Assembly (NCBI GenBank): GCA_027306785.1
Contig: DAHUZB010000009.1
Span: forward strand, 62,001-126,000
Reading direction: 5' to 3'
Length of the DNA stretch: 64,000 bases
DNA from: Vulcanimicrobiota bacterium
GTDB taxonomy: Bacteria > Vulcanimicrobiota > Vulcanimicrobiia > Vulcanimicrobiales > Vulcanimicrobiaceae
Made by a program: the position numbers and the translations under genes. Numbering within the stretch: position 1 is the first letter of the stretch; each line of letters opens with the position of its first letter. Shown here in pieces: positions 23,729 to 32,079 of this stretch. The notes below the pieces were generated by a model. It searched no databases. It saw only the letters and a list, made by a program, of their open reading frames with translations, and was not told where the DNA came from.

Positions 23729-24529
23729 GTGCACGACGCTCCGCGCCGCCGACGGCTCGAACCCGACGAACCCAAAGGCGGAATGCCGATCTTCCCGCTG
23801 ATCGTGCTGGTGATTCTCGCCGGCTTCTTGCTCGGCGGCCTACTCTCACGGCTGCACAACGCGCGCTCCCCCGGCTTGCCCTCACCCGCGCCGTCGATCA
23901 CGCCGATCGTCGAGCCGACGCCGACGCTCGCCCCGCGCGCGACGCCCCATCCGTTCGTCTCGCCGAGCGCGTCGCCGTCGGCCTCGCCATCGGCCAAGCC
24001 GAGTGCCTCGCCTGCCGCGTCGCCGTCGGCCGCCGCCTCACCCTCGAGCGCGCCGAGCGCCGCAGCGAAAGCAACGCCCACCGCCGCGCCGACCGTCATC
24101 ATCATCACCCCGTCGCCGAAGCCGTCGCATCGTCCGGCCGTGGTGCGGAGCGCCGCGCCGCCGACCGTTGCACCCACCGGCATCCCGACCCCGATCGGCG
24201 TGCCGTCGGCCACGCCGACCCCCGTGCTCGCCACCGGTCCGGCGACCGCCGGCCACGCGATGTCGATCGTGCAGTCCTATCTCTCGGCGCTCGCGCACGG
24301 TCAGGAATCGGTCGCGACCGGATATCTGATGCGCGGGCTTCCCAACGAATCGTTCATGACGGCGTCCGCGACGGTCAGCGATCTGCGCGTAAGCAAACGC
24401 ACCGACGGCACGTTCAAAGTGACCGCCGATATTGCTACCGCGAGCGGTCAGTACTTCGAAACGTTCAAGCTCGAACCGGGCCCGAACGGGTTGCAGATCT
24501 CGGAGCATTTCGCGATCAAGGTCCAGTAG
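23729..24529 (+). CDS. Membrane-anchored protein with Ser/Pro/Ala-rich stalk
   Basis: 266 residues from GTG 23729 after GGAGA. A short cytoplasmic N-terminus and one span at about 20-40 (MPIFPLIVLVILAGFLLGGL) are followed by a ~120-residue low-complexity stalk of Pro/Thr and SPSA repeats. A compact C-terminal domain (about 180-266; SIVQSYLSALAHGQESVATG ... FETFKLEPGPNGLQISEHFA) resembles NTF2-like or lumazine-binding-like accessory domains in pattern. It probably displays this domain in the periplasm. No function can be assigned. Confidence 0.65.
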   Translation: MHDAPRRRRLEPDEPKGGMPIFPLIVLVILAGFLLGGLLSRLHNARSPGLPSPAPSITPIVEPTPTLAPRATPHPFVSPSASPSASPSAKPSASPAASPSAAASPSSAPSAAAKATPTAAPTVIIITPSPKPSHRPAVVRSAAPPTVAPTGIPTPIGVPSATPTPVLATGPATAGHAMSIVQSYLSALAHGQESVATGYLMRGLPNESFMTASATVSDLRVSKRTDGTFKVTADIATASGQYFETFKLEPGPNGLQISEHFAIKVQ

Positions 24530-24570
24530 GCTCCGTCGTCTTCCGATGTGATTGGCGGACGTGCGACCGG

Positions 24571-24665
24571 GGGACGCCCGCGTTTTTCCGTCGTGGAAAA
24601 ACGCTGCTCGCTGAAATCGGCCTCTCGCCCATCCTGGGCTTCGGCCGATTCTAGAGACGCCCCCG
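24571..24665 (+). repeat. REP-like hairpin unit, copy 1
   Basis: The unit holds a perfect hairpin GCGTTTTTCC/GGAAAAACGC (24580-24602) and a second stem ATCGGCC/GGCCGAT (24616-24650), ending TCTAGAGACGCCCC. It is nearly identical, in reverse complement, to copy 2, with a handful of substitutions. Paired inverted copies of a hairpin unit are the hallmark of BIME/REPIN-type repeats mobilised by RAYT transposases. No RAYT gene is present in this window. Confidence 0.75.
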
Positions 24666-24718
24666 TCCGCACGCGCGCCAATCGCATCAGAAGCCGACTC
24701 CGCAGTGAGCTGTATATG

Positions 24719-24741
24719 TCTTGGGTCTTGGGTCTTGGGTG
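24719..24741 (+). repeat. Short tandem repeat, three copies of TCTTGGG
   Basis: Three head-to-tail copies of the heptamer TCTTGGG between the two REP-like units. Its closeness to the inverted repeats suggests it belongs to the same element or arose by slippage there. Confidence 0.8.
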
Positions 24742-24835
24742 CGTGGCGCGGGGCGTTCCCGGCGCCTGCGTAAGCCGCACGCCCGAGACTCAGGCGTCGC
24801 TCACACCAACAGTCATTTCACTCCGGTTGCTTCTG

Positions 24836-24979
24836 GGGTGTGTGGTGTGCGTGGGTGACGGGGCGTCTCTAGAATCGGCCGGAGCCAGGATGGCGGGAGG
24901 CCGATTTCAGCGAGTCGCGTTTTTCCACGATGGAAAAACGCGGGCGTCCCCGCCACCCACGCACACCACACGCCACCCC
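24836..24979. repeat. Outer inverted repeat enclosing REP-like copy 2
   Basis: GGGGTGTGTGGTGTGCGTGG at 24836-24855 is nearly complementary to 24953-24979 (CCACCCACGCACACCACACG and following bases). These arms enclose REP-like copy 2, so the whole block can fold as a long stem with the unit's hairpins at its tip. Only copy 2 has these flanks, so they may be the footprint of a separate insertion. Confidence 0.65.
24858..24951 (-). repeat. REP-like hairpin unit, copy 2 (inverted)
   Basis: Reverse-complement partner of the unit at 24571-24665, with the same AT-rich hairpin (GCGTTTTTCC/GGAAAAACGC, 24917-24941) and ATCGGCC/GGCCGAT stem. Differences are mostly compensated or in loops, which suggests the fold is conserved, not just the sequence. 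Confidence 0.75.
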
Positions 24980-24980
24980 C

Positions 24981-26606
24981 TCACACTTCAGCGCCGAGGC
25001 CCGTGTTGGCGCGCACTTGCAGTTCGTTGAACATCGCCTCCGATTCGGGGTCGCGGACGACGAGCGTGCCGATGACGGCGCAGATGAAACCGAGCGGAAT
25101 CGAGATGATGCCGGGGTTGTGGAGCGGGAAGATCGCGTGCCGGCCCATGACGGCGGGGCCGATGAGGATCAGGGCGACGGATGAGACGAGGCCCGCGATC
25201 ATGCCGCACATCGCGCCCAAACGCGTGAAGCGGCGCCACGTGAGCGCGAGCAGCAGCGCGGGCGCGTTGGTGCTCGCGGCGACCGCGAATGCGAGGCCGA
25301 CGAGAAAGGCGACGTTCACACCGCGCAGCGCGACCGATGCCACGATCGAGAGCCCGCCGACCACGAGCGCCGTCGCGCGCGCGACGAAGAGGTGCTCGAG
25401 ATCGGAGCCTTCGCCGTGTCGGATCAGGCTGTACCAGATATCGTGCGAAAACGCCGAGGTCGCGGCGATCGTGAGGCCCGCCACGACCGCGAGGATCGTC
25501 GCGAAGGCGACGGCTGCGATGAAGGCGGTGAGCAGCGGCCCGCCGAGTTTTTCGGCGAGCAGCGGTGCGGCGAGATTGTTGTTGGTGCGCGGCACCAGAT
25601 AGCCGTTTTTCGCGAGTTGTTCGTTGAGTTCGTCGGCTTGCTCGGGATGGCGCGTGATGTAACGGATCGCTTGCGTGTCGGTGACGTGCTTGCCGATCGA
25701 GTGAGCGCCGACGATCGTCGCCGCTCCCAGACCCATCAACGACGTCAACAGATAGAAGGTGCCGATGAGCGCCATCGCCCAGCCGACCGAGGTGCGCGCG
25801 GCGCGTGCCGAGGGGACGGTGAAGAAGCGCATGAGGATGTGCGGCAGTCCGGCGGTGCCGAGCACGAGCGCGATACCGAGCGAGATCACGTCGAGTGCCG
25901 CGTGCGGCCCCTTGAAGAAGAGACCGGGCTGCAGCAGGTTGGTGGTCGCATCGTCCACGCGCACGTGCGACGCCGCATCCAGCAAGGCGGGCAGCGAATA
26001 GCCGTAGTGCGCGAGCACGAGCACGCCGAGCGTCAGCGACGCAGCGAGCAACAGGCCCGCTTTGATGATCTGTACCCACGTCGTCGCGAGCATCCCGCCG
26101 AAGAGTACGTAGATCAGCATCAGCATGCCGACGAAGACGATCGCATAGGTCTCGTCGATGTGCACGACGAGCAGATTCAAAATCGAACCGGCGCCGACCA
26201 TCTGCGCGATCATGTAGAGCAGCGTGATCGCGAGCGTCGAGAGCGCGCTCACCGCACGCACGCCGCGTCCGCGTAAGCGAAACGCCACGACGTCGGCGAC
26301 GGTGTAGCGTCCCACGTTGCGCATCGGCTCCGCGAGTAAAAAGAGCACGGTGAGGTACGCGACGAGCCAGCCGACCGCGTACATGAAGCCGTCGAAGCCG
26401 TAGAACGCGATGAGTCCGGTGATGCCGAGGAACGTGGCGGCCGAGATGTAGTCGCCCGCGATCGCCCACCCGTTCTGGATGCCGCTGATCCGGCGATGGG
26501 CGGTGTAGAATCCGCGGCTCGAGGTGCTGCGCGCGGAGGCCCAATAGGTGACGACGAGCGTGATGCCCACGAAGATCGCGAACATGACGAGTGCCGGATT
26601 GTTCAC
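24981..26606 (-). CDS. actP: Acetate permease-like sodium:solute symporter
   Basis: 541-residue integral membrane transporter of the SSS family, probably taking up acetate or similar short monocarboxylates. It begins NNPALVMFAIFVGITLVVTY and shows the family segment GWAIAGDYISAATFLGITGL, then TLAITLLYMIAQMVGAGSIL and AGLTIAATSAFSHDIWYSLI; about 13 spans are apparent. The GTG start at 26606 overlaps the DUF485 stop as GTGA. The DUF485-actP pair is the usual yjcH-actP arrangement, which supports the assignment. Confidence 0.92.
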   Translation of the reverse strand: MNNPALVMFAIFVGITLVVTYWASARSTSSRGFYTAHRRISGIQNGWAIAGDYISAATFLGITGLIAFYGFDGFMYAVGWLVAYLTVLFLLAEPMRNVGRYTVADVVAFRLRGRGVRAVSALSTLAITLLYMIAQMVGAGSILNLLVVHIDETYAIVFVGMLMLIYVLFGGMLATTWVQIIKAGLLLAASLTLGVLVLAHYGYSLPALLDAASHVRVDDATTNLLQPGLFFKGPHAALDVISLGIALVLGTAGLPHILMRFFTVPSARAARTSVGWAMALIGTFYLLTSLMGLGAATIVGAHSIGKHVTDTQAIRYITRHPEQADELNEQLAKNGYLVPRTNNNLAAPLLAEKLGGPLLTAFIAAVAFATILAVVAGLTIAATSAFSHDIWYSLIRHGEGSDLEHLFVARATALVVGGLSIVASVALRGVNVAFLVGLAFAVAASTNAPALLLALTWRRFTRLGAMCGMIAGLVSSVALILIGPAVMGRHAIFPLHNPGIISIPLGFICAVIGTLVVRDPESEAMFNELQVRANTGLGAEV

Positions 26607-26932
26607 GCCGAAAACTCCGTGCGCGCGCGCTCCGCGATCCGCGCCGCATGCGCGTCCCAACGGCTCGCCGCGCGCATGTAGAGGGCGAGCAACAACCACG
26701 ACGTGACGAATTGCGCGAGCGCGAATGCGTAGGCGCGCGTGAGCGGGCCGATGACGGGCGCGCTCATCGCCGCGGGCGCGAGCGCGATGCTGATCGGGAG
26801 CGCCAAGTAGAAAAGCGCGAAGAAGACGGTGGCGGGCAGCACGAAGCGCCGCCGCGCGGCCATAAGCTCCCGAAATTCGGGATCCGACGCGAGCGCATCC
26901 CAGTCGCTCGGCGTCAGATGATGCTGGTGCAT
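26603..26932 (-). CDS. yjcH: DUF485 membrane protein (YjcH-like)
   Basis: 109 residues with two membrane spans (FVLPATVFFALFYLALPISI and AYAFALAQFVTSWLLLALYM) after a DWDALASDPEFRELMAARRR segment typical of DUF485. These small proteins are consistently encoded before actP-type symporters and may be accessory subunits. The stop overlaps the symporter start by 4 bp. Confidence 0.88.
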   Translation of the reverse strand: MHQHHLTPSDWDALASDPEFRELMAARRRFVLPATVFFALFYLALPISIALAPAAMSAPVIGPLTRAYAFALAQFVTSWLLLALYMRAASRWDAHAARIAERARTEFSA

Positions 26933-26950
26933 GGCGCCGAGCTTCGGCTC

Positions 26951-27214
26951 TTACAAACCGATCCCCGCCCGAATATCGTCGCCGACGAGCGCATCGACGG
27001 TGAGCCCGCCGAGAAAGACCAGGGTTGCAAGGATGCCGAACGTGCGCGCGCCGTCGAGGGGAAGCTGCGCGACGAGCACCAGCGCGAGCGCCGCGAAGAT
27101 CGTGCCGACGAGCAGCCTCAGCGCGCAGATCGGCAGCGTACGCAGCGAGCGGAAGGCGGTGACGCAGTCGCGCACGATGTCGCGCGGCGAGCGCGAGACG
27201 AGATCCCACAGCAC
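26951..27214 (-). CDS. Small membrane protein of unknown function
   Basis: 87 residues from GTG 27214 with two hydrophobic segments (LRLLVGTIFAALALVLVAQL and FGILATLVFLGGLTVDALVG). The open frame continues upstream for about 20 codons of hydrophobic sequence towards the sufU stop, but without ATG, GTG or TTG, so the true N-terminus is unclear. It sits between sufU and the DUF485 gene in the same direction. Confidence 0.5.
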   Translation of the reverse strand: MLWDLVSRSPRDIVRDCVTAFRSLRTLPICALRLLVGTIFAALALVLVAQLPLDGARTFGILATLVFLGGLTVDALVGDDIRAGIGL

Positions 27215-27280
27215 GAAGGCCGCGGCGGAGGCGAGCGTCGCTCCGAGAAGGCGCGCGGCGATCGAGAGCGCGATCGGCGT

Positions 27281-27670
27281 CTACTCTTCGTCGGGCCAGC
27301 CCGCGATCTCACCGATCGCGGCGCTCTTGAGCACGCGCAGGCCGAGCATCGCGCACTTCATGCGGGTCGGACTGATGCCGATCCCGACGTTCTCCAGCAC
27401 GATGTCTTTGGAAAGTTTGGCCGCGTCTTCCAAGCGCATACCCTTGATCGATTCGGTGAGCATCGAGGCCGAAGCCTGGCTGATCGCGCAGCCTTGCCCG
27501 GAAAATCGCACGTCGCGAATCACGCCGTCCCGCACGTCGAGCTCCATCCGAATGCGATCGCCGCAGAGCGGGTTCAGATCCTCCGCGCTCGCGCTCGGCG
27601 CATCGAGATGCCCCTGATTGCGCGGGTTCCGGTAGTGATCGAGAATGAAATCGCGGTAGAAATCGTCCAT
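27281..27670 (-). CDS. sufU: SufU sulfur-transfer / Fe-S assembly protein
   Basis: 129-residue SufU/IscU-fold protein that accepts persulfide sulfur from SufS through zinc-ligand exchange. It opens MDDFYRDFILDHYRNPRNQG and has the three conserved Cys in NPLCGDRIRMEL, SGQGCAISQASASML and TRMKCAMLGLRVL. The segment between the second and third Cys is longer than in IscU, as expected for SufU. It follows sufS by 2 bp. Confidence 0.93.
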   Translation of the reverse strand: MDDFYRDFILDHYRNPRNQGHLDAPSASAEDLNPLCGDRIRMELDVRDGVIRDVRFSGQGCAISQASASMLTESIKGMRLEDAAKLSKDIVLENVGIGISPTRMKCAMLGLRVLKSAAIGEIAGWPDEE

Positions 27671-27672
27671 GG

Positions 27673-28917
27673 TTAGAGTTTGAAGACGCGAGCGGCCTTT
27701 TCGAGTCCCTCGACGAGCGCGTCGACATCGGCGGCGGTGTTGTAGACGTAGAAGGACGCGCGGGCGGTCGCCGACCAGCCCATCTTATCCATCAGCGGCA
27801 TCGTGCAGTGATGCCCCGCGCGGATGCAGATCCCCTCGGTGTCGAGGATCGAGGCCATGTCATGGGCGTGGATGTCCGCGAAATTGAACGAGATCACGCC
27901 GGAGGAGCGCGCGGGATCCTTCGGGCCGTAGATCGCGAGGCCGCGGGCTTCGAGCGGTGCGAGGCGCTCGAATGCATAGCTAAGCAGGTCGCGCTCGTGC
28001 GCGCGCACCCAGTCCATGCCGAGCGCTTCGAGATACTCGACCGCGACGCCGAAGCCGATCGCGTCGGCGATATTGCTGGTTCCGGCCTCGAACTTCCACG
28101 GAAGATCGTTGAAGCTCGTGCGCTCGTAGCCTACCTTGCGGATCATGTCGCCGCCCGCCAGAAACGGAGGCATCGCTTCGAGCAACGCGCGTTTGCCGTA
28201 GAGCACGCCGATACCGGTCGGGGCGAGCATCTTGTGACCGCTGAAGGCGTAGAAATCGACATCGAGCGCTCGCACGTCGACCGGGAGGTGCGGGGCGCCC
28301 TGCGCGCCGTCGACCAGGATCGTCGCGCCCGCCGCGCGTGCTTTCGGCAGAATCCTCTCGAGCGGCGTAATGGTGCCGAGCGTGTTGCTCACGTGCGTGA
28401 TCGCAAGCAGCTTTACGCCTTCGAGCAGGCGATCGATGTCGTCGAGGATGAGCTCGCCGCGTCCGTCGACGGGGATGAAGCGCAGCGTCGCGCCGGTTCG
28501 CTCGGCGAGCACCTGCCACGGCACGAGGTTCGAGTGATGTTCGATCTCGGTCGTGAGAATGACATCGCCCGCGTGCAGATTGTGCGCGCCCCAGGAGTAG
28601 GCGACGAGGTTGATCGCCTCGGTCGCGTTTCGCGTCCAAATGATCTCCTGCGGCTGCGCGTTGATGAAGCGCGCGACCTTCGCGCGCGCGGCTTCGAACT
28701 CGTCGGTGGCGCGCGCCGCGATCTCGTAGACGCCGCGGTGAATGTTCGCGTTGTACTCGCGGTAGTAGGTGTCGAGCGCGTCGATCACCGCGTTCGGTTT
28801 CTGCGACGTGGCGGCCGAATCGAGATAGACCAGGCGTTTGCCGCGCGAAGTGGGGCGGGCGAGGATCGGAAAATCCGCGATCACGCGCTGCGCGGTCTGT
28901 TCGTCGAATGCGATCAT
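27673..28917 (-). CDS. sufS: Cysteine desulfurase SufS
   Basis: 414-residue PLP-dependent group II cysteine desulfurase. Features: FPILARPTSRGKRLVYLDSA, VLTTEIEHHSNLVPW-type region, and the PLP-lysine loop DFYAFSGHKMLAPTGIGVLY. The active-site Cys is expected in the late segment IRAGHHCTMPLMDKMGWSAT. It releases sulfur from cysteine for cluster assembly. The sufD stop overlaps its start by 4 bp and sufU follows, so it is within a single sufCDSU operon. Confidence 0.95.
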   Translation of the reverse strand: MIAFDEQTAQRVIADFPILARPTSRGKRLVYLDSAATSQKPNAVIDALDTYYREYNANIHRGVYEIAARATDEFEAARAKVARFINAQPQEIIWTRNATEAINLVAYSWGAHNLHAGDVILTTEIEHHSNLVPWQVLAERTGATLRFIPVDGRGELILDDIDRLLEGVKLLAITHVSNTLGTITPLERILPKARAAGATILVDGAQGAPHLPVDVRALDVDFYAFSGHKMLAPTGIGVLYGKRALLEAMPPFLAGGDMIRKVGYERTSFNDLPWKFEAGTSNIADAIGFGVAVEYLEALGMDWVRAHERDLLSYAFERLAPLEARGLAIYGPKDPARSSGVISFNFADIHAHDMASILDTEGICIRAGHHCTMPLMDKMGWSATARASFYVYNTAADVDALVEGLEKAARVFKL

Positions 28918-30056
28918 GCGTCGCCGACCTTTCGTTCGAGCGTCGCGCGCAGTTCGTCGCGCAGCGCCTCGGTGGGGAAGTGCTCGATCACGGGCTCGAA
29001 GAAGCCCAGTGCGATCATGCGCTCCGCCTCGGTACGCGTGATGCCGCGGCTCGTCATGTAGAAGAGCGCGTCTTCGTCGAGCGCGCCGACGGTTGCGCCG
29101 TGAAAGGCCTTGACGTCGTTTGCGGCGATCTCGAGCGCGGGAACGGAATCCACGTGCGCGCGCTTGGAGAGCAGCAGCGAATCGTCGCGTAGCGACGCGT
29201 TGCTATGCTGCGCGTGCGCCGCGATGCGGATGTTTCCGAGAAAGCGCGCCTGTCCGGCGCCGCTCGCCGCGGTTTTGACGATCGTCTCGGAAACGGCGTC
29301 GCCGGTGCGATGATCGACGGTACTCACGACGTCGGCGTGCTGCGTGCCGGTGGGGAAGAAGAGCGAGGCGATCGCGGCTTCGATACCGGGTTCTTCGATT
29401 GTGACCGCGACATCGGCGAGCGCGAGCGCCGCACCGAGTTCGGCGGTTGCCCAGGTGACGCGCGCATTGCGGCCCGGCCGCGCGACGCGGGTCGAGAACG
29501 CGCGCGCATCGTCGGGCGCGAACTGCGCGGCGGCGTAGGTGACGGCGGCGCCGTCGCCGGTGACGATCTCGGTGACGCCGCAGGCGAAGCCGCCCGCGCC
29601 GAGTTCGAGGCGTTCGATCACGGTCGCGCGCGCGCCGCGCTCGGCGAGCACCAGGGTGTGCGGAAAGAGCGAGGCGCCCGCATCGCCCGCGTAGCGCACG
29701 ACGATCGGATCGTCGATCGCGCAGTCGGCGGGCACGTAGATGAACGCGCCGAGACCGCCATAGGCGAGCGTCAGCCACGCGTACTTGTGCTGCTCCTCGA
29801 GCGCACGGCGAAAGACGCGTGCGACGAGTTCGCCGTGATCGCGTCGCGCCGTCTGTAGATCGCAGACGATCGCTCGCGACGGAACCTGTTCGAAGCTGAC
29901 GGAGCCGCCCGCTCGTTCGGCGGCGGCAGCGTCGATCGCGAGCGCTTCGAGATCGTATTTGAAGTAACGGCTCGGCTTCTCGCGGCCGCTCGGTGTGGCG
30001 CGGTAGCGTTCGAGCAGCGCGGCGCGATCGTCGCCGGAGACGAGCAGGTTAGGCAA
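28914..30056 (-). CDS. sufD: Fe-S cluster assembly protein SufD
   Basis: 380-residue beta-helical SufB/SufD-family protein. The C-terminal signature VPALEIAANDVKAFHGATVG then LDEDALFYMTSRGIT is that of SufD (conserved His in HGATVG). The SufB Cys/Glu scaffold motif is not seen. It should form a complex with SufC and, if present elsewhere, SufB. Its start overlaps sufC by 8 bp. No sufB lies in the operon, which is unusual for a sufCDSU layout. Confidence 0.9.
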   Translation of the reverse strand: MPNLLVSGDDRAALLERYRATPSGREKPSRYFKYDLEALAIDAAAAERAGGSVSFEQVPSRAIVCDLQTARRDHGELVARVFRRALEEQHKYAWLTLAYGGLGAFIYVPADCAIDDPIVVRYAGDAGASLFPHTLVLAERGARATVIERLELGAGGFACGVTEIVTGDGAAVTYAAAQFAPDDARAFSTRVARPGRNARVTWATAELGAALALADVAVTIEEPGIEAAIASLFFPTGTQHADVVSTVDHRTGDAVSETIVKTAASGAGQARFLGNIRIAAHAQHSNASLRDDSLLLSKRAHVDSVPALEIAANDVKAFHGATVGALDEDALFYMTSRGITRTEAERMIALGFFEPVIEHFPTEALRDELRATLERKVGDA

Positions 30057-30819
30057 CGGCGCCGACCTCTTCGCGAATCTTGTCGTAGCCCTCGCGTTCG
30101 ATGCGATGCGCGAGATCGGCGTCGCCGGTCTTCACGATACGGCCGTCCATCATTACGTGCACGACATCGGGGGTGACGTGCTGCAGGATGCGCGGGTAGT
30201 GCGTGATGATGAGGAAGCCCGTGTTCTTGCCCTCGTCGCTCGCGCGCAGGGCCTTGACCGACTCGCCGACATCTTTGAGCGCGTCGACGTCGAGGCCCGA
30301 ATCGGTCTCGTCGAGGATCGCGTACTTCGGCGCGAGCACGGCCATCTGCAGCATCTCGAGGCGCTTCTTTTCGCCGCCGGAGAAGCCGTCGTTGAGGTAA
30401 CGGCCCAAGAACGACGGATCCATGCCGAGCACGTCCATCTTCTCAAGCAGCAGCGCGCGGAATTTCGCGGGCGTGAGCTCGCCGGGGCGCACCGCTTGGC
30501 GGGCCGCGAAGAGGAAGTTCGGCACCTTCACGCCCGGAATCGCCGCCGGGTACTGGAACGAGAGAAAGAGCCCGGCCCGCGCGCGCTTGTCGGCCGCGAG
30601 GTCGAGCAGGCTCTCGCCGTCGAGCGTGGCCGTTCCGCCGGTCACGTCGTACTTGGGATGACCGGTCAGCGAGAAGGCGAGCGTGGATTTGCCGCTGCCG
30701 TTCGGGCCCATGAGGGCGTGGACTTTCCCCGGCTCGACCACGAGATCGATACCTTTGAGAATTTCCTTGCCTTCGACGCTGCAACGCAGCCCCGCGATGC
30801 GAAGCCCTTGATCGGACAC
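30049..30819 (-). CDS. sufC: Fe-S assembly ATPase SufC
   Basis: 256-residue ABC-type ATPase. Walker A is MGPNGSGKSTLAFSL, the signature region is DGFSGGEKKRLEMLQMAVL and Walker B is YAILDETDSGLDVDAL, all matching SufC. The GTG at 30819 is chosen because AAGGAG stands at the right distance before it; the frame stays open to 30873. It is the first gene of the operon and energises SufB/SufD remodelling. Confidence 0.95.
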   Translation of the reverse strand: MSDQGLRIAGLRCSVEGKEILKGIDLVVEPGKVHALMGPNGSGKSTLAFSLTGHPKYDVTGGTATLDGESLLDLAADKRARAGLFLSFQYPAAIPGVKVPNFLFAARQAVRPGELTPAKFRALLLEKMDVLGMDPSFLGRYLNDGFSGGEKKRLEMLQMAVLAPKYAILDETDSGLDVDALKDVGESVKALRASDEGKNTGFLIITHYPRILQHVTPDVVHVMMDGRIVKTGDADLAHRIEREGYDKIREEVGAVA

Positions 30820-30857
30820 GGCTGACTCCTTGGGAGGTGACGGAATGATGCCTGTGT

Positions 30858-30887
30858 AGCTTATGGCAGTCACCCGCAGAAAGTCAA
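30858..30887 (-). promoter_or_regulatory. Probable suf operon promoter with nearby SufR-site candidate
   Basis: On the minus strand TTGACT (30882-30887) and TAAGCT (30858-30863) are separated by 18 bp, giving a credible -35/-10 pair upstream of sufC. Between it and the divergent sufR start lies the inverted repeat CGAGGC-N14-GCCTCG (about 30907-30932), a candidate SufR operator. Assignment is by eye. Confidence 0.5.
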
Positions 30888-30937
30888 GGATTTACTTTAC
30901 TATCTCCGAGGCGGCGTGATAGGATAGCCTCGAAGTC

Positions 30938-31570
30938 ATGCAGGTCGACCGCTTTTTTCAGACCACGCGCGGCAAGATCGTCGCGGAATTGCGCCGGCGG
31001 GGCTCCGCCTCGGCGGCGGAGCTGGCCGCGCTTTTCGGGCTCTCGCCGAATGCCGTGCGCCAGCAGCTCGTGGTGCTGGAACGCGACGGCCTGGTCGAAG
31101 AAGCCTCGGTGCGCCGCGGCCCGACGAAGCCGACGCTCGAGTTTTCACTCACCGCCGCCGCCGACAAGCTCTTCCCGCAGAATTACGACAAGATGCTCTC
31201 GGCCGTGCTCCGCGAGGTCAAGAGCAAGTACGGCGAAGGCGCGATCGAGGAGATATTCGATGCGATCGCGCGCCGTGCGGTGGGCAAGGCGAAGGAGCGT
31301 GTGACCGCGGATGCGCCCGAAGAGCGCGTGGCGCAACTCACCGAGGTTCTACGCGACGGCGGCGTGGTCGCCGAATACAGTCTGATCGACGGCGGGTTCA
31401 TGCTGCAAGAGCACTCGTGTCCGTACTCCGGCGTCGTCAAGGAGCACCCGGAGATGTGCTCGGTCATCCATCACGTGCTCGATGAGACGATCGGCGGCGA
31501 ACATCGCCAAGTCGAATCGCTCGCGTCGGGCGGAAAAAGTTGTACGTTCGAACTCAAGGGAGTCAGATAG
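30938..31570 (+). CDS. sufR: SufR-type Fe-S-sensing repressor
   Basis: 210-residue regulator with an N-terminal winged helix (RRRGSASAAELAALFGLSPN ... AVRQQLVVLERDGLVEEASV) and a C-terminal cysteine region HSCPYSGVVKEHPEMCSVIH ... GGKSCTFEL. The spacing is C-x12-C-x13-E-x13-C, close to the SufR consensus of four cysteines, but the third position is Glu here. It is divergent from sufCDSU and probably represses that operon when holding a cluster. The next gene, a NifU-like scaffold, starts 5 bp after its stop. Confidence 0.88.
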   Translation: MQVDRFFQTTRGKIVAELRRRGSASAAELAALFGLSPNAVRQQLVVLERDGLVEEASVRRGPTKPTLEFSLTAAADKLFPQNYDKMLSAVLREVKSKYGEGAIEEIFDAIARRAVGKAKERVTADAPEERVAQLTEVLRDGGVVAEYSLIDGGFMLQEHSCPYSGVVKEHPEMCSVIHHVLDETIGGEHRQVESLASGGKSCTFELKGVR

Positions 31571-31575
31571 GGTCC

Positions 31576-32070
31576 ATGGATTTTCCGAAGTTTCAGCAAT
31601 TGGTCGAAGCACGTCCCGGTTTCCACACGATGGAGAATCCGACCGCGTCGGGTGAGTACTTCAGCGACTCGTGCGGCGATATGTACAACTTCTTTTTGAA
31701 GATCGGCCCGGGCGCGGTGATCGAGGATATCTCGTACTTCACCACCGGCTGCGGCTTCGGCACGGCGACCTGTTCGCTCGTCGTCGATCTCGCCAAGCAC
31801 AAGACGATCGATGAAGCGCTCGCGCTCACGACCGGCGACGTGGAAGCCCAGCTCGGCGGCTACCCCGAGAAGAAGAAAGATTATCCCGAGCGCGCGCTCG
31901 AAGCGCTGCAGGTCGCGATCGACGACTACCGCGCGAAGGTGGCAAGCGGCAGCGTGCCCGATTACGGCGCGATGCCGGCGCCGGAACGCCGCGCCCCCGA
32001 ACCCGTCGCCGTTGCTGCGGCTGCACCGCCCGTCGACGCCGACGGCAAAATGGTCATCCGCCTCCACTAA
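31576..32070 (+). CDS. IscU/NifU-N-like iron-sulfur scaffold protein
   Basis: 164 residues from ATG 31576. The fold signature includes FHTMENPTASGEYFSDSCGD with a Cys before GDMYNFFLKI, then SYFTTGCGFGTATCSLVVDL, matching the Cys positions of IscU/NifU N-domains, although the third Cys region differs. After residue 125 the tail is Pro/Ala-rich. Together with SufU it is the second scaffold-type protein at this locus; co-transcription with sufR suggests a role under iron or oxidative stress. Confidence 0.8.
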   Translation: MDFPKFQQLVEARPGFHTMENPTASGEYFSDSCGDMYNFFLKIGPGAVIEDISYFTTGCGFGTATCSLVVDLAKHKTIDEALALTTGDVEAQLGGYPEKKKDYPERALEALQVAIDDYRAKVASGSVPDYGAMPAPERRAPEPVAVAAAAPPVDADGKMVIRLH

Positions 32071-32079
32071 CCTCAAGCG

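Larger units (their letters stand above)
24530..24980. other. Non-coding interval built from inverted and tandem repeats
   Basis: A ~450-bp stretch with no credible gene. It consists of two inverted ~95-bp copies of one hairpin-rich unit, an outer inverted repeat around the second copy, and a 7-bp tandem repeat between them. Details are in the separate entries. It lies between the convergent stalk-protein gene and the actP homologue and may also end both transcripts. Confidence 0.8.
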
